Assembly: GCA_964495465.1 (NCBI GenBank)
Contig: CAZBWE010000053.1
Location: 1 to 16,408, forward strand
Direction: 5' to 3'
Origin: CAZBWE01 sp964495465
Lineage (GTDB): Bacteria > Planctomycetota > Phycisphaerae > Sedimentisphaerales > Anaerobacaceae
Length of the DNA: 16,408 bases
The notes below the pieces were generated by a model. That model searched no databases. It saw only the letters and a program-made list of their open reading frames with translations, and was not told the origin of the DNA. Numbering within the stretch: the stretch's first letter is position 1; each line of letters starts with the position of its first letter. The position numbers and the translations under genes were made by a program. Of this stretch, positions 13,662-16,408 are shown piece after piece.

Positions 13662-14795
13662 ATGAAACGTTTGGTGTTTATGGCAGCAGGAATTTCGGTG
13701 CTGTTAATCACCCTCAATGTTGCATTTGGCGTGATTAATCTCGGCCCTGAAGAGCTTGTTGAAGCCAATGGCGTTGATATTAGTGTAGGAACATACTCGG
13801 TGCCGTCTTTTGCTGAATGGAATAACGACGGCAAAATGGACCTCGTCATTGGCTGCGGCATTGGCAAGGTGCGCGTGTATCTGAACACTGGAACGCAATC
13901 CAATCCTCAATTCTTAGACTACTTCTATGCCCAGTCCAACGGAGCTGACCTCTATTGTCCCCCTTTTGGCTGCATGGGCTGTTTTCCTCGTGTAGTCTAT
14001 TGGGATTCTGACGAACGCAAAGACCTCCTCGTGGGCCAGTCGTCAGATGGGACTGTCAAAATCTTTCTGAACACAGGCACCGACGAAAATCCAACGTTCG
14101 ATGGCGGGACGTTGCTCCAGGTAGGACAACCCGGCTCCAAGACAAACCTCAAGGTAGGCTACAGAGCGACCCCTTGCGTTGTAGACTGGAACAGTGACGA
14201 CAGGAAAGACCTTGCCATTGGGGCGCTCGATGGAAAAATACATATATTTATCAACGAAGGGACCGATACCGAGCCGGACTTTCGGGTCCAAACATACGCC
14301 CAGCAGAACGGCTCTAACCTGTCTGTTCCATATCAGCGTTCGAGTCCCGATGTTCTTGACCTGGACGGCGACGGCAAAAAAGATTTGATTACAGGCAATA
14401 CAAATGGCCAGCTTTTATTCTACAGCAACACAGGAACCGACCAGGACCCGAACTTTTCGGGTTACTCCGCTGTCGAGGCCGATGGTGTTCCCATCGACCT
14501 TCCGGACACGCCAAGGTCCAGGCCGTATGTCTGCTACTTGACCGATGACGCTTATTTCGATGTATTAATCGGAGCAGCAGATGGAAAGGTGCACCTGTAT
14601 CAAGGCATACCCGAACCGGGCGATATGGATGGAGACGGCGACGTGGACTTTGACGATTTTGCTGCATTTGCCCTTTATTGGCAGCAAACCTCGTGCGGTT
14701 TGTGTGGTGGGGCTGACCTCGCAAATAATGATGGTAACGTTTACTTGGATGACTTGGGCGAGTTTGCAGCAAACTGGCTGATGGATATCAATTAA
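13662..14795 (+). CDS. Secreted FG-GAP/VCBS-like repeat protein with dockerin-like tail
   Basis: The 377-residue protein starts with a signal peptide (about 1-23, MKRLVFMAAG then a hydrophobic run ending NVAFG). Five repeats of about 50-58 residues follow, each with an aromatic segment, a Ca-loop-like stretch, DLxxG and NxGTxxxPxF. Examples are WNSDDRKDLAIG and LDGDGKKDLITG. Only the fourth has a fully canonical D-x-D-x-D-G-x-x-D loop. This fits a beta-propeller of FG-GAP/VCBS type, probably surface-bound or secreted and binding glycans or proteins. The last ~60 residues, GDMDGDGDVDFDDFAAFALYW then LANNDGNVYLDDLGEFAANW, are a dockerin-like pair of Ca loops; the second is degenerate. An ATG at 13653 abuts GAGG, so the ATG at 13662, 9 nt after GAGG, is preferred. 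Confidence 0.85.
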   Translation: MKRLVFMAAGISVLLITLNVAFGVINLGPEELVEANGVDISVGTYSVPSFAEWNNDGKMDLVIGCGIGKVRVYLNTGTQSNPQFLDYFYAQSNGADLYCPPFGCMGCFPRVVYWDSDERKDLLVGQSSDGTVKIFLNTGTDENPTFDGGTLLQVGQPGSKTNLKVGYRATPCVVDWNSDDRKDLAIGALDGKIHIFINEGTDTEPDFRVQTYAQQNGSNLSVPYQRSSPDVLDLDGDGKKDLITGNTNGQLLFYSNTGTDQDPNFSGYSAVEADGVPIDLPDTPRSRPYVCYLTDDAYFDVLIGAADGKVHLYQGIPEPGDMDGDGDVDFDDFAAFALYWQQTSCGLCGGADLANNDGNVYLDDLGEFAANWLMDIN

Positions 14796-14972
14796 TCGAA
14801 TATTTTTAATCTCACATCTGTTTGTGAATGTTCAAATCCTGATTAAATCATCAGTGTCGTAAAGTCCGATGCCGTCTCAAAATGGGTTCATTAAAAAAGG
14901 GCCTGCACCGAAGTGCAGGCCCTGAAGTGTTTCTAATCAGCCGTTGCTGTTATCGCAAACAGCTCATTTCTT
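14796..14972. other. Convergent intergenic region between the propeller and LamG genes
   Basis: It contains the strong minus-strand terminator at 14893-14922. Downstream of the plus-strand gene I see only a weak CTGAT/ATCAG hairpin without a T-run, so the propeller gene's terminator is not obvious. Confidence 0.5.
14893..14922 (-). terminator. Strong intrinsic terminator of the LamG gene
   Basis: Read on the minus strand, a perfect 10-bp stem GGGCCTGCAC/GTGCAGGCCC closes a TTCG tetraloop and is followed by TTTTTT. It lies about 50 nt past the LamG stop codon. The plus strand has no T-run after the stem, so it is directional. Confidence 0.92.
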
Positions 14973-16408
14973 CTACGGCCACAATTGTGGCTCTTCAAGC
15001 CACGCATCAGCAGCCAACGCAGCGAAGTCCTTGAAGTCTATTGCGCCATCAATATAGGCATCGATATCAGGATTCTCCGGTGTCAGCAGCAGATACAGCG
15101 GCTGTGTAAATTCCTCCGTCAGGCCATACATCCACGCAACCTCGCCCTGCGACAAGGCACGACTGTAGATTCGGAAATCATCCAATGAAGCCAAAAGATA
15201 CGCATCAGGTTCCCACTGAGACCTGCCAATCCAGTTGTTGGTGGTCTCACCGAGATCGCTCGGTGCTATATTGGCATCGGTATTCTCGCCAACAAGCAAG
15301 CCATCCAGGTATAAGCTGATGGTATCGTTATCTGTATCAATTGATACAGCCACGTGGTGCCACCCACTGGGCAGGGTCTCGGGAGCATCCGCTACCTCCT
15401 CAGCGGTACCTCCGCCTCCGGTAGTAATCGCGAAACGCATTGCTCCATCTGTGCCGATGCGAGGCGTTAGGAACATGTAGACCGTGGTGTTGCTGCCAAA
15501 GTCAAAGATACGCTGCCATCCGCCTTCACCGCCTCCAAAGTTCACCCACGTCATAACAGTAGCATTATCCATCGTTCCTATAAGTGAGTCGATGGGTAAA
15601 TCCACGTAGCCGTCATTGCCGTCGAAGCTCGCCACATTTCCTCTGGTGCCATCAGCGATTATTGATACGCCTCCATTTGGCTCGCCGTCATAGTCGTTAG
15701 CCGAGTCCTCGTAGTCGCCTTCGAAATCATAGTATGCCTCAAGGTCGCCTGTGCCGGGGTTCTGTGGCGTAACAGTATAGTTGCTAATCAGCCAGTTGCT
15801 TACCATTATTTGAAGGTCATCGTAATCAACGTCGCAGTCATTATCCAGGTCGGAATCTGGCTTTTTGAGTGAGGGAACACATCTTGGCGGATACAGCCGG
15901 ATATCGTCAAAATACACAATACCAGCCCCGCCCGGCGTTTCTTCGTTATCCTCATCGCCAAAGCCAATGGAGATGCTGGTTACATTGCTCAAATTGATGC
16001 CAAAATCTGCTAAATCGATGTTCCACTCGTGCCACGATGGCTCTTTTATGTCATCCATATCACCATCGTATTCCACCTTAGAGCCGTTCAGCTTCACATA
16101 CATCTGCTCGGTGGCATTGGCATCATTATTTGGGTCGCCATAGAACCATATAACCATTGACTCGACACCGGCTTTGTTCCAGTTCGTTCCGATTGGCAAA
16201 TCGGATGTAGAGGCCGTGGCCTCCGAATAATAATCCAGGTCAGAGTTGTAATACCCGCCGATGGGCTTGGATTCGGTCTCTCCGTCATTTTCATAGTAAT
16301 ACGGCATCGACACACCGCTGTGAACAATGGTGCTTTCCATAAAGTCGGTGCCCTCTCCATTCCAGTGATATACCTGAGAGCCGGTGTCGTTGCCCGGCAG
16401 AGGAGGGT
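14973..16408 (-). CDS. Secreted LamG-domain protein with split dockerin-like halves (N-terminus beyond the right edge)
   Basis: The frame is open to the right edge (PPLPGNDTGSQVYHWNGEG continues upstream of the ATG at 16340), so that ATG is internal and the true N-terminus is missing. The first visible part is a beta-sandwich-like region ending IVYFDDIRLYPPRC, a carbohydrate-binding-type fold. A dockerin-like half (DLDNDCDVDYDDLQIMVSNW, about 15787-15858) follows. Then comes a LamG/concanavalin-like domain (about 15110-15770; YYDFEGDYEDSANDYDG, SGWHHVAVSIDTDNDTISLY, DDFRIYSRALS). It ends with a second dockerin-like half (DAYIDGAIDFKDFAALAADAW). It is probably exported and glycan-binding. No catalytic domain is visible in this part. 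Confidence 0.85.
   Translation of the reverse strand, partial: PPLPGNDTGSQVYHWNGEGTDFMESTIVHSGVSMPYYYENDGETESKPIGGYYNSDLDYYSEATASTSDLPIGTNWNKAGVESMVIWFYGDPNNDANATEQMYVKLNGSKVEYDGDMDDIKEPSWHEWNIDLADFGINLSNVTSISIGFGDEDNEETPGGAGIVYFDDIRLYPPRCVPSLKKPDSDLDNDCDVDYDDLQIMVSNWLISNYTVTPQNPGTGDLEAYYDFEGDYEDSANDYDGEPNGGVSIIADGTRGNVASFDGNDGYVDLPIDSLIGTMDNATVMTWVNFGGGEGGWQRIFDFGSNTTVYMFLTPRIGTDGAMRFAITTGGGGTAEEVADAPETLPSGWHHVAVSIDTDNDTISLYLDGLLVGENTDANIAPSDLGETTNNWIGRSQWEPDAYLLASLDDFRIYSRALSQGEVAWMYGLTEEFTQPLYLLLTPENPDIDAYIDGAIDFKDFAALAADAWLEEPQLWP

Noticed and set aside
1..16408. Mobile elements, CRISPR arrays, tRNA or rRNA genes
   Set aside because: I found no transposase, terminal repeats, regularly spaced repeats, cloverleaf-like sequence or rRNA segments.

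Overview
The window looks like a metagenome-assembled scaffold from a Planctomycetota bacterium, most likely Phycisphaerae or a relative. Three things point there. The secreted proteins carry dockerin-like Ca-binding tails (GDMDGDGDVDFDDFA, DLDNDCDVDYDDLQ). A LamG protein contains the PPRCVPSLKKPDSDLDN type of linker. Large signal-peptide proteins sit beside a Gld-type ABC exporter that has a DUF4340 partner. This placement is inference from protein style; there is no rRNA or marker gene here. A run of 100 N flanked by an exact 55-bp duplication shows that the window is a joined assembly.

Layout. Positions 1-1303 (-) hold the N-terminal 434 codons of a secreted right-handed beta-helix protein that runs off the left edge. 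The 577-bp gap after it contains a candidate ~150-nt small RNA on the minus strand, with its own sigma70-like promoter and a hairpin/T-run terminator. Next come a COG1237-type metallo-beta-lactamase-fold protein and a small zinc-ribbon membrane protein (+). They converge on a two-gene System II cytochrome c maturation unit (-): a ResB-like protein and CcsA, whose stop and start codons abut. An FHA-GAF signalling protein (+) is divergent from that pair and has a very good sigma70 promoter.

From 13131 down to 8341 (-) is a four-gene ABC export operon: an ATPase, an ABC-2 permease, a GldG-like auxiliary protein with a C-terminal coiled coil, and a DUF4340 membrane-anchored protein. A palindromic intergenic repeat lies between the last two. 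After a 268-bp gap, a 616-residue secreted protein of unknown function lies on the same strand, apparently under its own extended -10 promoter.

The right end holds a convergent pair of secreted proteins. One is a five-repeat FG-GAP/VCBS-like propeller with a dockerin-like tail (+). The other is a LamG protein (-), open at the right edge, in which two dockerin-like halves flank the LamG domain. A textbook UUCG-loop terminator serves the LamG gene.

How the parts may work together: the cytochrome c pair attaches haem to exported apocytochromes, the beta-helix, propeller and LamG proteins look like exported carbohydrate- or matrix-directed proteins, and the Gld-type cassette is a transporter of unknown substrate. 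An extended -10 motif, TTTGCTATAA(T/C), recurs upstream of three unrelated genes. No tRNA, rRNA, CRISPR array or transposase was seen.
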